A stretch of DNA of 64,000 nucleotides, from assembly GCA_019426215.1 (NCBI GenBank), contig CM033400.1, forward strand, positions 16,786,568-16,850,567, read 5' to 3'. Shown piece after piece: positions 34,786 to 46,545 of this stretch (within the stretch, counting starts at the first letter, position 1; every line of letters begins with the position of its first letter). The notes beneath the pieces were generated by a model, which did no database searches, had not been told where the DNA came from, and was given only the letters and a program-made list of their open reading frames with translations. Both the position numbers and the translations under genes were made by a program. The DNA is from Buddleja alternifolia. Lineage: Eukaryota; Streptophyta; Magnoliopsida; Lamiales; Scrophulariaceae.

Positions 34786-36903
34786 TGTTCGGAACAATAT
34801 GCCCCCACAAGACATGCTGGCGCAACGGAAGAAATAACGCATGTAAAAACACATATATAATGGCATCCCACGCTAGGAGGTCGAAGTAATGCACAACAAA
34901 ATCTAATATACGAGTAAAGGGGTTTTAAACCGATTACAAGATTTGGGGTTTTATTAAAGTGAGGGTGTATAACCTCAACACAAGGAAAACCACACCAAAA
35001 ACTTTGGCTTTCATTTTCGAACCTCACCTCAACATGGAGGGATTCGAATCAAATCACCAAAAGCTCCTAAAGAAGGAAGCCTCTACAAGGAGACACCTTA
35101 AGCAAGTTCATACCTTAAGCAAAAGATTGGCTAGATATATGCTTTAACGAAATGGAGTCTATGTAGTGAAAGGTGGAAGACAAGAAGAGTTACAAGAAGA
35201 AATATCTATGGAAGATAATCTTCTATAACTAATCTTCAAGAAGAAGTTCTATGGAAGAAAGTCTTCAAGAAGCACAAGAGAAGCTAGAAGAAAACTCTAG
35301 AGAGGAAGTACTAAGCTCAAAGCTTTCTTTCCTTTAAGTTTTCATCAAGAATAAAAGAGGAGCAAGAGACCCTCTTATAATGGCCTCAAATTTCGGCCAT
35401 ATAGGGTTAGAGAGAGGAGAAGACTTGCATCTCCTCATTTTGGCAACTCCCATCTACCACCCCATGTGTAAGAAAAGTAGTTTCCATTTTCTTCTTCTTT
35501 CCAAAAACATCACTATCAACTTTGACTAACTTTGAATTTGAATCTTGTGACTTCATTTAATTAAGTCCAACTTAATTAAAAGGGCTCCTAAGTCTTCCAA
35601 GACTTGTTAATTAAATAATCCTCATGATTAATTAATAGTACAATTAGTAGCTTAAATACATTCCCGGATAATAATAATTTATGTTAATGATTAATCTTCA
35701 AGATTAATTAATAGAACAATTATTTTCCCAAACCCACTAATTAAAATGTCTTCCACTTAATCAATTAATCTCATTAATCAATTTCACTTTAATCCTAAAC
35801 AGGATTAATATTCACATAGCAAGTGAACTTTCTTGAATAAGTGTGTAACCCCATTGTAGGTTCGTTCATGTACTAGTAGTAGGAACACAACCCCATTGTG
35901 CATTTGCAATTTTCATTGCTAGATTTAATTACTCCAAGTATTTTAATCTGACCAAGAATTAATTACCGATCAATTCATGGCTCCTACAAATCAAGGTTAG
36001 TACTAGCCACGCGCCAAGAAGACTTAGCCACGGACGATTATTAGGTGACCTTTCCGCATTACCATTTTTGCATAAGTAAAATCCTTCCATTAAATATCTC
36101 GATTGAATTTAGGACTTGGATGTCAGTCGAAATCCCAGTAACTCGATTCTATGTATATCGATCTAAGTGATATTAACCAATTTATCAATGAAGCGAGGAA
36201 ACACTGTGCCTCCTTATTGATACGACTCTGGCCGGAGGTTCCCATGGTCAATACACTGTGAAGTACATAGGATATGCGCTGATTCTAATGATCAATGATG
36301 GATTCTCTCTTGGCACTCACGCGCCTCCATACATAACCAGACTGGACCTAATATGTCCACTTTATGACTCGCCTAGAATCATGTGACAAATCTAAGCACA
36401 GTGGGCGATGCACGAGATGACCAATGGTGCCTCAAGTCATGAGGACCAATGTTATGCCTACGTAACCGTGGAGATTCCAAATTCGACATTGACTCCAATA
36501 TGGAATCTCGGCGGGGTTGTTCAGTTTACTCGATCCCAACGAGAACCCACGTACATGCACTGATGTACACCGTATCGGTAACCATGGAATAGGATACACT
36601 CTCCAAGAGTGTGCATTGTACGTGCAAGTCTTTATGAGTCATTGATATCCCTATCTCAATGATTCTATGACTTGAAACATCTTTAAGACCACAACTTTAG
36701 AGACGTATTCCATGATTGGCATCCCTGATACCAAACACATCTCATAGCTTAAGAGTGATCTAGGGGACTTTATCTAGCATAAAATGATAAGATAAAGAAT
36801 AATATGCCTTTTATTAAATAACTTGACAAAATAACATATAAGACTGTTTAAAGAGTCGGCTACTACGCTCTACAAATGGCGCGTCGGGCACCTAACTCTT
36901 TCA
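34786..36903 (-). repeat. 3' LTR of element D (2118 bp)
   Basis: It runs from 36903 (TGAAAGAGTTAGGTGCC on the minus strand) to 34786 (TGTTCGGAAC on the plus strand). This is the complete copy. Long AAGAAG-rich blocks lie at 35160-35310. Confidence 0.9.
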
Positions 36904-36918
36904 ATCTCCCACTTGCCC
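36904..36918 (-). other. Polypurine tract of element D
   Basis: GGGCAAGTGGGAGAT on the minus strand ends at the 3' LTR. It overlaps the last base of the pol stop codon (TAG, 36918-36920). Confidence 0.88.
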
Positions 36919-38600
36919 TAGAGCCAATTGCCCATGCATTTCAGGGCCATCTTCTCAAGATGGCCCTCCAATACTCTTAGGCCTAAGGGTTTGGTAAAGG
37001 GGTCTGCTATGTTGTTTGCCGAGTCCACAAGTTCCACTTGAACGTCGCCTGTACGAATGATCTCTCTGATCAGATGGTATCGGCTTCCTATGTGTTTGGA
37101 CCTCTAATGAGACCTTGGCTCTTTTGACTGTGCAATAGCCCCATTGTTATCACAGTACAATCGTACGGGATCACCAATAGATGGAACAACACCCAACTCT
37201 TGGATGAAGTTCCTCATCCAAACAGCTTCTTTTGCAGCCGCCCAGGCTGCAATGTACTCAGCCTCTGTGGTGGAGTCAGCAATAGTTTCCTGTTTGGAAC
37301 ACTTCCAACTGACCGCTCCACCATTGAGTACAAAGACAAATCCCGAGATAGATTTGAAATCATCCACATCAAATTGGAAGCTAGAATCTGTATAGCCTTC
37401 CAATTTCAATTCTCCTCCACGATAGACTAGAAAGGCATCCTTAGTTCTTCTCAAGTACTTAAGGACTGCCTTTATGGCTTTCCAGTGCTGTTCACCTAGA
37501 TTGGCTTGATATCGGCTTGTTGCACTAAGTGCATAAGCCACATCAGGCCGTGTACATAGCATAGCATACATAATGCTCCCTATAGCGGCGGCATGTGGTA
37601 TGTGAAAGATCATTTTCTTTTCCTCCGGTGTCTGAGGGGATATAGACTTGGAAAGAGAAATACCATGTCTCATTAGCACCAGTCCTCTCTTGGACTGATC
37701 CATTTTGAATCTCTTCAAAACTCTATCTATGTACGCAGATTGGGAGAGTCCCAACATTCTACTCGATCTATCTCGATGAATCTTCATCCCGAGAACGTAG
37801 GATGCATCTCCCAAATCCTTCGTGGAGAATTGTGTGGATAACCACGCTTTAGTTTCTTGTAACATTCCCATGTTGTTTCCAAACAATAGAATGTCGTCAA
37901 CGTAAAGCACCAAAAATATTATCGCGCTCCCACTAGCCTTTTTGTACACACAAGCTTCATCAGCATTTTGAACAAAACCATATGTTTGTAAAGTATCATC
38001 AAAACACTTGTTCCAGCTTTGTGATGCCTGTTTGAGTCCATAAATGGATCTATGAAGTTTGAACACCTTGTGCTCACTTCTTATGGATGCGAAGCCCTCG
38101 GGCTGCTCCATATAAAGCTTTTCCTCGATTTCATCATTGAGGAAAGCAGTCTTCACATCCATCTGACATATCTCATAGTCTAAATATGCAGCTATGGCTA
38201 GAAGTATCTGGATGGATTTGACCATCGCCACTGGTGAATAGGTTTTATCATAGTAAATTCCTTGCCTCTGAGTGTAACCTTTCGCCACGAGACGTGCCTT
38301 ATAGGTGACCACCTCTCGATCAGGTCCAAGCTTTCGCTTATAGATCCACTTGCAGCCTACAAGTTTAGACCCGTCTGGTAGATCCATCAAGGTCCAAACC
38401 TTGTTGGAGTGCATGGAGTCCATCTCAGATTGCATGGCTTCTAACCATTTTCCCGAATCGACGTCCAACGTTGCTTCCCCATATGACCTTGGACCAGGGG
38501 AATTACCATCCTCGTTGCTGTCAAGCAAGAAACCATACCTCTAAGGTTGTTTCGGGATCCTTTTGGATTTCGAGGACGTTGTGTACTTGCTACTACTTCT
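36918..38600 (-). pseudogene. Element D pol: reverse transcriptase and RNase H, nearly intact
   Basis: A 474-codon open frame (38528-37104) carries KWLEAMQSEMDSMHSN at its start, GCKWIYKRKLG, the catalytic FLVLYVDDILLFGNN, and RNase H motifs (LEGYTDSSF, TEAEYIAA, LYCDNNGAIAQ). An in-frame TAG at 37104-37106 stands where E has a codon between RSH and SKHI. Without it the frame runs on to a TAG at 36918. A TAG and a frameshift at about 38536-38590 separate it from the integrase part. Few lesions, mostly single-base, mean recent activity compared with its neighbours. Confidence 0.88.
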
Positions 38601-39671
38601 GGTTGTGCATCTGTGGTATCAGGTGAACCCTTTTGTGGTTCTTGAGTTTCCTCAAGTTCTGCAACCTCGCCATTTCTATCCAATAGAAATTCCTTCTCTA
38701 AGAAGGTAACATTCCTTGAAACAAACACTTTATGTTCCGAAGGGTTGTAGAAATAATATCCATAGGATTTTTTTGGATATTCCACAAATTTATATAAGGA
38801 GGATCTTGCATCCAACTTATCTCCCACTAGTTGCTTGACATAAGCCAAGCAACCCCATACCCTTAGGTATTTGTAAGTGGGTGGTTTACTAAACGACATT
38901 TCATATAGCACTTTGGAGACACTCTTCGATGGCACTTTATTTAATAGATGTGTCGCAGATTCTAGGGTATAGCCTCAGAAAGAAAGAGGAAGTCCAGTGA
39001 AACTCATCATGGATCGAACCATGTCCATCAAAGTCCGATTCCTTCGCTCGCTTACCCCATTAAGTTGGGGAGTACCGGGGCGGAGTCCACTGAGAGACAA
39101 TCCCATCGTCTTTTAGATAATCAAGGAATTCACGGGACAAGTATTCTCCCCCTCGATCCGATCGAAGAGCTTTGATACTTCATCTTGTTTGCTTCTCTAC
39201 TTCATGTCTAAACTCCTTGAACCTCTCAAAGGCTTCAGACTTGTATCTCTTAAGATATACGTAACCATACCTCAAAAAGTCATCGGTGAAGGTTATGAAG
39301 TAAGAATGGCTCCCTTTAGTGCTTACATTAAGTGGACCACATACATCCGTATGGACCAAGTCCAAAAGGTTAGTAGCTCGCTCCATTTGCTCGAAAAATG
39401 GTGGCTTAGCCATCTTACCCTTTAGACAAGATTCACAAGTTGGCAAATCTAGCATTTCCCGAAGGTCAAGCTTATCTGCCATCTTATGAATCCTATCCTT
39501 AGAGATATGGCCTAGTCTAGCATACCACAAGTATGTATCATTTTGATTATCCAACTTTCTCTTACTAGTATGTTCCTTATGTTGAGATAATAAGATTAGA
39601 GTATTGGGGAGAACCGTGTATAAGCTATGAGATAATTTTGATTCCAATATTAAAGAAGAACCATAAAACAT
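38601..39671 (-). pseudogene. Element D pol: integrase
   Basis: Pre-integrase finger and core are in the first frame (39671-39180): WYARLGH and CESCLKGK, then VHTDVCGPL with the first catalytic Asp, and FTDDFLRYGYVYL. A TGA follows QTR at about 39180, then RSDRGGEYLS, a small frameshift at about 39075 and SERRNRTLMDMVRSMM with the catalytic Glu replaced by the copia-typical context. The C-terminal part (38935-38600) has WGCLAYVKQLVGDKLD and a Glu-rich linker. Three or four lesions in total. Confidence 0.85.
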
Positions 39672-39688
39672 TGAGCAAGCTCCATTTT

Positions 39689-40795
39689 TTATAAAAAAAA
39701 ACTGTAGCCCTCCTTATCCAACAAGGGTACAGAAATGATGTTCTTAATTAATTGCGGAATGTAAAATACATTGTTCAAAATAACACAGTTTTTGTTGGGA
39801 AAAGTTAAGTAGATAGTTCCTACGGCCGTGGCAGCAACCCGTGCTCCATTCCCAAACTGCATGGTCATCTCCCCTCTACTTATCTGCTTGTTTCTTGCCA
39901 TCACCTGCAAATCATTGCAAAGGTAAACTCCACATCCGGTGTCCAACACCCAAGAAGCATCATTAACTGATAAGTTAACTTCAACATAAAACATACCATT
40001 CACTGCTTCAGTGCAGTTACGCTTCCAATGTCCCTTTTTACCACAATTGAAGCACTCACCCTTATCGGTACTCTTAGCCTTTTTCACACCACCTTTGCCT
40101 TTCAACTGCTTTTTCTTGTTGTTTTTCTTCTTCCCCTTGTCCTTATTAGCCTTATGGCCCTTGGAATGGGATGAGGAACCAACAAGTAGTACCGGCTTAT
40201 CTTTCTTGATGGTGGCATCTGCACTCTTCAACATGTTCAATAACTCGGGTAATGAAGCCTCAAGTTGATTCATGTTGTAGTTGATGACAAAATAGTCAAA
40301 CGACTTTGGAAGGGACTGAAGCACGAGGTCGACGGAAAGCTTGGTCTCAAGTTTTACGCCAAGATCAGAAAGCTTATTAATAAGACTGATCATACGTAAA
40401 ACATGATCATCGACCGGCGATCCCTCATGCAAGCGAGCGCGGAATAGCTCTTTAGAGATTGCGAATCTCTCCCTCTTAGTTCGAGTGCCATAGAGCTCCT
40501 CGAGACTCTTGATAATATCCTTAGAGATGGTCACGTGCTCAAATTGCTTTTGAAGCTCATTAGTCATTGAAGCCATCATGATGCATCTCACTTGGATATT
40601 ATCATCGGTCCACTTATCAAAAGCGGCACGTTCATCATCAGTGCTTGTGCGAGTGACGCGAGGCAAAGGCGCATCCAATACGCTATCCTTGCGCTCACTT
40701 TGAAACACAATCTTAAGGTTTCGGTACCAATCGGCGTAGTTAGGACCGACAAGTCTATTGGAATCTAGGATTGTTGAAAGTGGATTTTTGGCCAT
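39689..40795 (-). CDS. Element D gag-protease, open frame of 368 codons
   Basis: The start is taken at the Met of MAKNPLSTILDSNRLVGP (40795), as this is the usual gag start; the frame is open 12 codons further upstream. It has a capsid-like region (residues 1-200; MISLINKLSD, DLVLQSLPKSF), a Lys-rich basic stretch (about 225-255) and the CCHC knuckle CFNCGKKGHWKRNC (about 263-276). The protease active site is WVLDTGCGVYLC (about 295-306) and the flap-side sequence is MQFGNGARVAATAVG. The frame ends at 39689, just after a run of nine A (39693-39701, plus strand). There the protease frame shifts relative to integrase, most simply by a slipped homopolymer. Confidence 0.85.
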   Translation of the reverse strand: MAKNPLSTILDSNRLVGPNYADWYRNLKIVFQSERKDSVLDAPLPRVTRTSTDDERAAFDKWTDDNIQVRCIMMASMTNELQKQFEHVTISKDIIKSLEELYGTRTKRERFAISKELFRARLHEGSPVDDHVLRMISLINKLSDLGVKLETKLSVDLVLQSLPKSFDYFVINYNMNQLEASLPELLNMLKSADATIKKDKPVLLVGSSSHSKGHKANKDKGKKKNNKKKQLKGKGGVKKAKSTDKGECFNCGKKGHWKRNCTEAVNGMFYVEVNLSVNDASWVLDTGCGVYLCNDLQVMARNKQISRGEMTMQFGNGARVAATAVGTIYLTFPNKNCVILNNVFYIPQLIKNIISVPLLDKEGYSFFL

Positions 40796-42570
40796 TTTGT
40801 TAACTACAAAATAAATAGCGAGGCAAAACAATTAGCATTCAATATGTAATCGTGTCCACATATAATTTGGTCTTTAATCATACGTGTCTCCCACTATTTT
40901 ATCGAATTCTATAACCCTCTTATATGGATATTCGAGGAGATATGCGGGTCTCCCTAGTGGGCTCGAGATCCATAAGCGACTCTTCATATGCCGCGAGAAC
41001 ACGGGCCCATATGATAAATCCGTATGGTAGGCTTACCGGTCTTCTATATCGACATATAGTTCTCAAGATATTTTACCTCGTCTTTCCCATATAACCCGAG
41101 AACACGAGCCCATATGGTAGTAAATGTTAAGTCAAGCCCATCAAATATTCCTGGTCAATCGAACGGACTAGTGTGCCCCACTACTCATGGACGACACCTA
41201 GACAAATCGATCCCACGAGCATCTCTATGCTTAGCGGTGGTCATAGCCTAATCCACTTGACGCCACCCCATGAATCATGGACGGCGGGCCAAGCTTCATG
41301 GCATTTCTCATGCCACCACTTATGATGGAAGGCGTGGATAATTGAACCTCGTTCAATTTCCACATAAACTTAATATTTCTTGGATTTACTTGAAACAAAT
41401 CAAGCGGAGGGGTTTCAACATGCAAGGTCTCATCAAGATTAGGATTATCTTTAATTATGTGATCATGCAATCCTAGTAGCATATAAGAAAAACATAATAT
41501 AAGACATCCACAAAGCGGCAAACAAATATGGATGATTGTGGGTCCCTAAGCGATCCACCCAAGCCACCGGTGAATCTAAGGCAATCTAGGATGCTAAATT
41601 AAAATAGGCACTATCTATTACATAAGCTTCCAACGGCATACATAATCTTCAATAATGGTCCATCATCTTCGTCTCCATCTTCAATTACAATATAATGAAA
41701 AAGAAAGTGCGAAAATAAAATATGCAGCCAAATCAAAATAGAGGCCAGTAATAATTACAACCCAATTGAATAATCTAAGGCTCGATCCACAATCCATCCA
41801 TTGTACAAATCAACCATCAAGCGTATGAAAATGACGTGAAAAGCATTAATTAATCATAAGCCCATCACGTGGTTGAAACAATCATAACTTTGGGATTTAT
41901 ACGTTTTGAGGAAAAACCAAGTTTTTCTAGTTTCAAAAATTCCAAACTTCTAAATAACTCAAAAACGAGTGGAAGTTGATTCCAAAATCAAGAAATGGGC
42001 CAAAGGTGAGAGTCCTTGAAGGCCTGAGTCGGGTGTACCACACCACGTCGAGATGGTCCAACCATCAAGCATGTGGTGTGCATACGCACACCCGTGTACG
42101 CTGCCCGGCAAAGCACCGTGCACCGCTGAGCAGCACACACACTGTCCAGCAGCCGCTGGACAGTTTCTCGACCATGGTCGAGACCACCAAGGGGTGGAAT
42201 CGGCCATGGTTAGCCCCGTCTTGACCCCCGCCAAGTTTCCTTCGAGGGTTGGCAACGATTTGCGATATTGAACCCTACTAAAGGAGCCCACCCTTATGCG
42301 CACAAAGCCTTTGGCCGGGTGTGCACAAAGTCTCGTAGCTTGGGTTCAATAACAACGATCCTCGCCCGGGTTTCGACCTTCCCTTTTAGTATCTTTAATT
42401 TTCAATCGTTTCAAAAAAAAAACAAAATCTCCAAGATTTTAAGAAAAACGATGACAAATTCCAAGCTATTATTAAATCACAAACGTAACATATAGATTTA
42501 AGCAACCGGTTAAAATACTACATGAAACCGAAAGCAAAAAACACACAAAGTTTTTGTGGTGCATAACCCG
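40796..42570 (-). other. Leader of element D
   Basis: A 1.8-kb untranslated stretch between PBS and gag. A diverged direct repeat of GAGAACACGGGCCCATATG occurs at about 41007 and 41097. A G/C-rich island at 42030-42260 contains strong palindromes (separate entry). The frames of 96-114 codons here have no gene-like features. Confidence 0.75.
42141..42183. repeat. Hairpin plus 18-bp palindrome in leader of D
   Basis: ACTGTCCAGC-AGCC-GCTGGACAGT (42141-42164) has perfect 10-bp arms. It is followed two bases later by the perfect palindrome TCTCGACCATGGTCGAGA (42166-42183). It lies about 390-430 bp downstream of the PBS, inside a G/C-rich island that stands out from the A/T-rich surroundings. Confidence 0.88.
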
Positions 42571-42583
42571 GGCTCTGATACCA
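42571..42583 (-). other. PBS of element D (initiator tRNA-Met)
   Basis: The minus strand reads TGGTATCAGAGCC, one base inside the 5' LTR. Confidence 0.92.
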
Positions 42584-42584
42584 C

Positions 42585-43689
42585 TGTTAGGATCGGTATG
42601 CCCCCACAAGAGATGTCGGCACAACGGAAGAAATAAAGTATGTAAAAACACATATATAATGTCATCCCAAGCTAGGGGGTCGAAGTAATGCACAACAAAA
42701 ACTAAAATACGAGTAAAGGGGTTTTAAACCGATTACAAGATTTGGGGTTTTATTAAAGTGAGGGTGTATAACCACAACACAAGGAAAACCACACAAAAAA
42801 TTTGGCTCTCATTTTCGAACCTCACCTCAACATGGAGGGATTCGAATCAAACCACCAAAAGCTCCTAAAGAAGGAAGCCTCTACAAGGACACACCTCAAG
42901 CAAGTTCATACCTTAGGCAAAAGATTGGCTAGATATATTCTTTAAGGAAATGGAGTCTATGTAGTGAAAGGTGGAAGACAAGAAGAGTTACTAGAAGAAA
43001 TATCTATGGAAGATAATCTTCTATAACTAATCTTCAAGAAGAAGTTCTATGAAAGAAAGTCTTCAAGAAGCACAAGAGAAGCTAGAAGAAAACTCTAGAG
43101 AGGAAGTACTAAGCTCAAAGCTTTCTTTCCTTTAAGTTTTCATCAAGAATGAAAGAGGAGCAAGAGACCTTCTTATGCCTCAAATTTTGGCCATACAGGG
43201 TTAGAGAGAGGAGAAGACTTGCTTCTCCTCATTTTGGCAACTCCCATCTACCACCCCATGTGTAAGGAAAGTAGTTTCCATTTTCTTCTTCTTTCCAAAA
43301 ACATCACTATCAATTTTGACTAGCTTTGAATTTGAATCTTGTGACTTCATTTAATTAAGTCCAACTTAATTAATCCCAAGTCTTCCAAGACTTGTTAATT
43401 AAATAATCCTCATGATTAATTAATAGTACAATTAGTAGATTAAATAAATTCCCGGATAATAATCTTTAAGACCACAACCTTAGAGATGTATTCCATGATT
43501 GGCATCCCCAATACCAAACACATCTCATAGCTTAAGAGTGATCTAGGGGACTTTATCTAATTGCATAGAGTGATAAGATAAAGAAAAACATGCCTTTTAT
43601 TAAATAACTTGACAAAATACAATATAAAACTGTTTAAAGAGTCGGCTACTACGCCCTACAAATGGCGCGTCGGGCACCTAACTCTTTCA
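42585..43689 (-). repeat. 5' LTR of element D, with about 1 kb deleted
   Basis: This LTR is 1105 bp against 2118 bp for the 3' LTR. Both match up to GGATAATAAT (43458) and resume at CTTTAAGACCACAAC (about 43463; equivalent to 36682 in the 3' copy). About 1 kb is therefore missing cleanly. On the minus strand this is in the first half of the LTR, where U3 promoter sequence is expected. Confidence 0.88.
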
Positions 43690-43694
43690 AATTT

Positions 43695-44831
43695 AACTTA
43701 TGAATTAATATGATTAAATTAATTTATTTAATCAAATTAAATATATTTAATTAAATCATGCCATCTATTTTGTCAGACAATTCACATCAAATGTGATTTT
43801 ACCAAAATACCCTTAGCTTAAGGAAATATTCATTTTCTTCACATAGCACGACTCGCTAGGCTCAATTCAGTTGGCAATGGGAGGATTCCAAAGGATAAGC
43901 TTGTCACCTAGCCAACACCATGGAATCAAATCGTAACCCAATTGAAAACGAGATGATCATGTCATCACGAACCTTGACTACGAATATCATATGTGTATAA
44001 ACTCTTCACCGACGTGACCCGATCAAGTAAGAGTCATGGTTTAGTCAAACTGATAGAACTTGATACTATACTAAGAATCATAATAATGTGAAATTACCAA
44101 ACTACCCTCAGTGACAATCAAGGGATAGTTTATATGCTTTGGCCAAAGACTCATAATTTCAATTACTTACGATCATACAGGTCACATACTCGTTTACTGT
44201 CGAGACGGTGAATCCCATTTTGGCAAGTTATCTTATAACATCGAATGTACTATTGGATCATACTTCGAGGTCAACCCCACCTTCCAGGTGATACGGGTCT
44301 AACTACTCTGATAACATATCAAATACTACAAGCATGTTATAAATGACTCCTCAGGTCTAAAGTTCACACATACTATCGCAATCTTAATCCCAATCATTGA
44401 CTGTCAAAGAGTAAATACCCATGTGATCGGATTAATGCGAGTCAAGTTCAAATATGTTAATTCCATTAATCATATTCATGACACCAGCTCCCACTATCTA
44501 ATCAGTGTATGATTGGCACTTCCTTGTCAAAGAAGGTGTCATATGAGTTGAATATTAGTGCCCAATTAATATTCGTTAACTCATGAACTCCCAGTTTTAG
44601 AGATTAAGTACTAGACTATTCCAGTGCCTCCTCATGTCCATAAGAGGTGGAAAGTCTATCTTGAGATCTCTTGGACTAATTTGTTCAATACATTAAAATG
44701 CCATTAGATTTATATGAACAACATCAAAACCTTTATTCTATAAATAGAAACATCAAACATTTTGTACAAATAACTTATCTAAGCCCTACACAATCTATTT
44801 CCTCACAGGCATTAAGGGCATACACCTAACA
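43695..44831 (-). repeat. 5' LTR of element C, outer part
   Basis: It continues the LTR from 34785 after the AATTT duplication (43690-43694) and ends, as minus-strand LTR start, TGTTAGGTGTATGCCC at 44831. It is close to 27110-28217 of the 3' LTR. Confidence 0.85.
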
Positions 44832-45214
44832 CAATCTTGATGGCATTAATATAAGTATTGAACAAATAAGTTCAAGGTAATCAAGAGGGAGCTTCTACTC
44901 CTCAATGGTATGAGAAGATGGACATTAGAAGTATCAATTCCTTGTTTACTTAAACTAGAGTTCGCAAGTCGACGAGTCTTGATTGGGCATTAAGACCAGA
45001 CTTGTATGATGCAAGCTATGACGAGGAGTGTCAGTCGGTCCATTTGGATGGTGGGAGCTTGGTCATAGATATATCAATGCAATTGATATATTCGAACATG
45101 GCTCACTATAATTCAATCACATGGATAATTACTCTTTGATCGTCAATGATTAGATTACTTGTCGCGGCAGTGTGCGTGAGCCTTAGACCTGAGGATTCAC
45201 GAAGATTGGACTTG
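44832..45214 (+). repeat. 5' LTR of E, part 2
   Basis: It begins with the CAATC duplication of C and continues TTGATGGCATTAATATAAG as in the 3' LTR of E (61851 onward). It is interrupted at ACTTG by element F. Confidence 0.85.
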
Positions 45215-46530
45215 TGATGCACGAAAACCCAATCGTGTATTTAACAGCAAGAGGACTGATCGTGTGTAGTAATAAAGTGGACAATTAAGTCTGGGATGTC
45301 AAACTCACAGAGATTTGTATTTTAGTTTTATGAGAAATAATACAAGTATAAAATTGACTTTCTATAAACAACAAGAAATATAATTAACCAGAACTTAACT
45401 ATAATAATAAGAAGAACAATAGTGATAAAAGCGATTAAGACTTAACATCAGCACAAATTTACTCGTTCCATATATGATTGTTATTTCATTAAGTTATTAG
45501 ACTATGATGCTATGGTGGAAAATTCCTTAAGATTATTATCACACGGATCCCTCGCTCATGATAAGCTATACTAGATTTGGTTGTAGCAATCTCTACTGCA
45601 TGCATTCGACACTAGAATTTTCCCTAAATTTATTCAGATTTATCCCTCCAAATAAACTCGGTTAACAGCATCCGGAGTATGTAGCTATCCTTAGCATCAA
45701 CTGACTTAGAAGATATTATGATTTTCTCTGCACCCTAATTTACTTTCTCCCAAACAGATAAACTAAGCAATAACTCAACACATAATAGCTAATCATATGA
45801 AGATGACAAAAGCACAAAAATCACAATACATAGCAATCATAGAATTAACTTAAATCAAACAACTATCATATATTATTGAAGATCAATCCGGCCCTTGTAC
45901 GGTCTTAATCTATGAAATTAATTCATAATTATAAAAGAAAAGAGACAAATAAAAAGATAAATATTCACAGACAAAAATCTATCTAGATCTCAGAAACTCC
46001 TTTGTATAGAAGATGATCTTCTTCCTTCTTCTTGTTCTTCAAAACTATGTAATCTAGAACCAAAAGTAACCAAGAATAAATCTAAACTAAACTTAACCCT
46101 AATCTAATTAACGTGTATGTCCTATCTACGTAAAAACTCTCTTCTTTTTTGCTCCTGCATCTTGTATTTATAGGTGTAGTATTGGAAGAGTCCGTTTAGG
46201 TTTAGAATTGGAAATTTCCAAAACTGCTCTGCCGACATCAATGTTTGAACATTACACCTCCTGGTGTCCGTGCGTAAACTCTTTTCACATTCGTGCGTAA
46301 TTCTTCCCGGCGTTCAAACGTTAAGCAACTCCATGTTCGAACGTTGTATCCTGAATCTTTGGTTTCCAACTAAATACATACTTTACTCCCTTATTTTCCT
46401 GAATTGAGATGATTTATACCTGACTTCAAATATCAAACTCATAACATGCATTTGTGACATAAATTACTCATAATCAAGCTTAAACCATATGAAATCATGG
46501 GATCAAATTATGTAAATCTCAACCCCATCA
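45215..46530 (-). repeat. 3' LTR of element F (1316 bp)
   Basis: It starts TGATGCAC and ends CCCCATCA on the plus strand, with the PPT to its right. It holds the five-unit palindromic array at 46241-46344. Confidence 0.88.
46241..46344. repeat. Five palindromic units at exact 23-bp steps (LTR of F)
   Basis: 12-bp units begin at 46241, 46264, 46287, 46310 and 46333 (ATGTTTGAACAT, GTGTCCGTGCGT, ACATTCGTGCGT, GCGTTCAAACGT, ATGTTCGAACGT). Every step is 23 bp. The outer units are near-perfect palindromes and the middle two have lost symmetry but keep the CGTGCGT half. Confidence 0.85.
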
Positions 46531-46545
46531 ACACCCCCAAACTTA
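46531..46545 (-). other. Polypurine tract of element F
   Basis: The minus strand reads TAAGTTTGGGGGTGT directly before the 3' LTR, typical of Athila/Tat elements. Very similar tracts occur at 47757-47771 and 47808-47821. Confidence 0.85.

Larger units (their letters stand above)
34786..43689 (-). mobile_element. Element D: Ty1/copia element of a different family, 8.9 kb, least decayed
   Basis: Both LTRs, PBS, PPT and all domains are present, with a perfect AATTT duplication (34781-34785 and 43690-43694). The LTRs start TGAAAGAGTTAGGTGCC and end GATCCTAACA or TTCCGAACA (minus strand), unlike the Angela-like LTRs around it. The two LTRs look about 93 percent identical by eye outside a 1-kb deletion in the 5' copy. 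Long frames remain open. It is the innermost element of the nest. Confidence 0.9.
26534..44831 (-). mobile_element. Element C: Ty1/copia (Angela-like), both LTRs, carrying element D
   Basis: A minus-strand element: 3' LTR 26534-28217, PPT 28218-28230, pol 28233-about 31000, gag to 31940, leader 31945-34192, PBS 34193-34205, 5' LTR 34207-34785 plus 43695-44831. The flanking duplication is CAACC (26529-26533) against CAATC (44832-44836), one mismatch. The target is the 5' LTR of E. Element D lies in its 5' LTR. Confidence 0.88.

Noticed and set aside
41959..42303. 114-codon frame in the leader of D
   Set aside because: It overlaps the palindrome island, with frames open on both strands because of local G/C content. 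No domain is seen.
46241..46344. The 23-bp array as a CRISPR-like array
   Set aside because: Spacing segments are only 11 bp and not diverse between the two LTRs, the host is a plant, and no associated genes exist.
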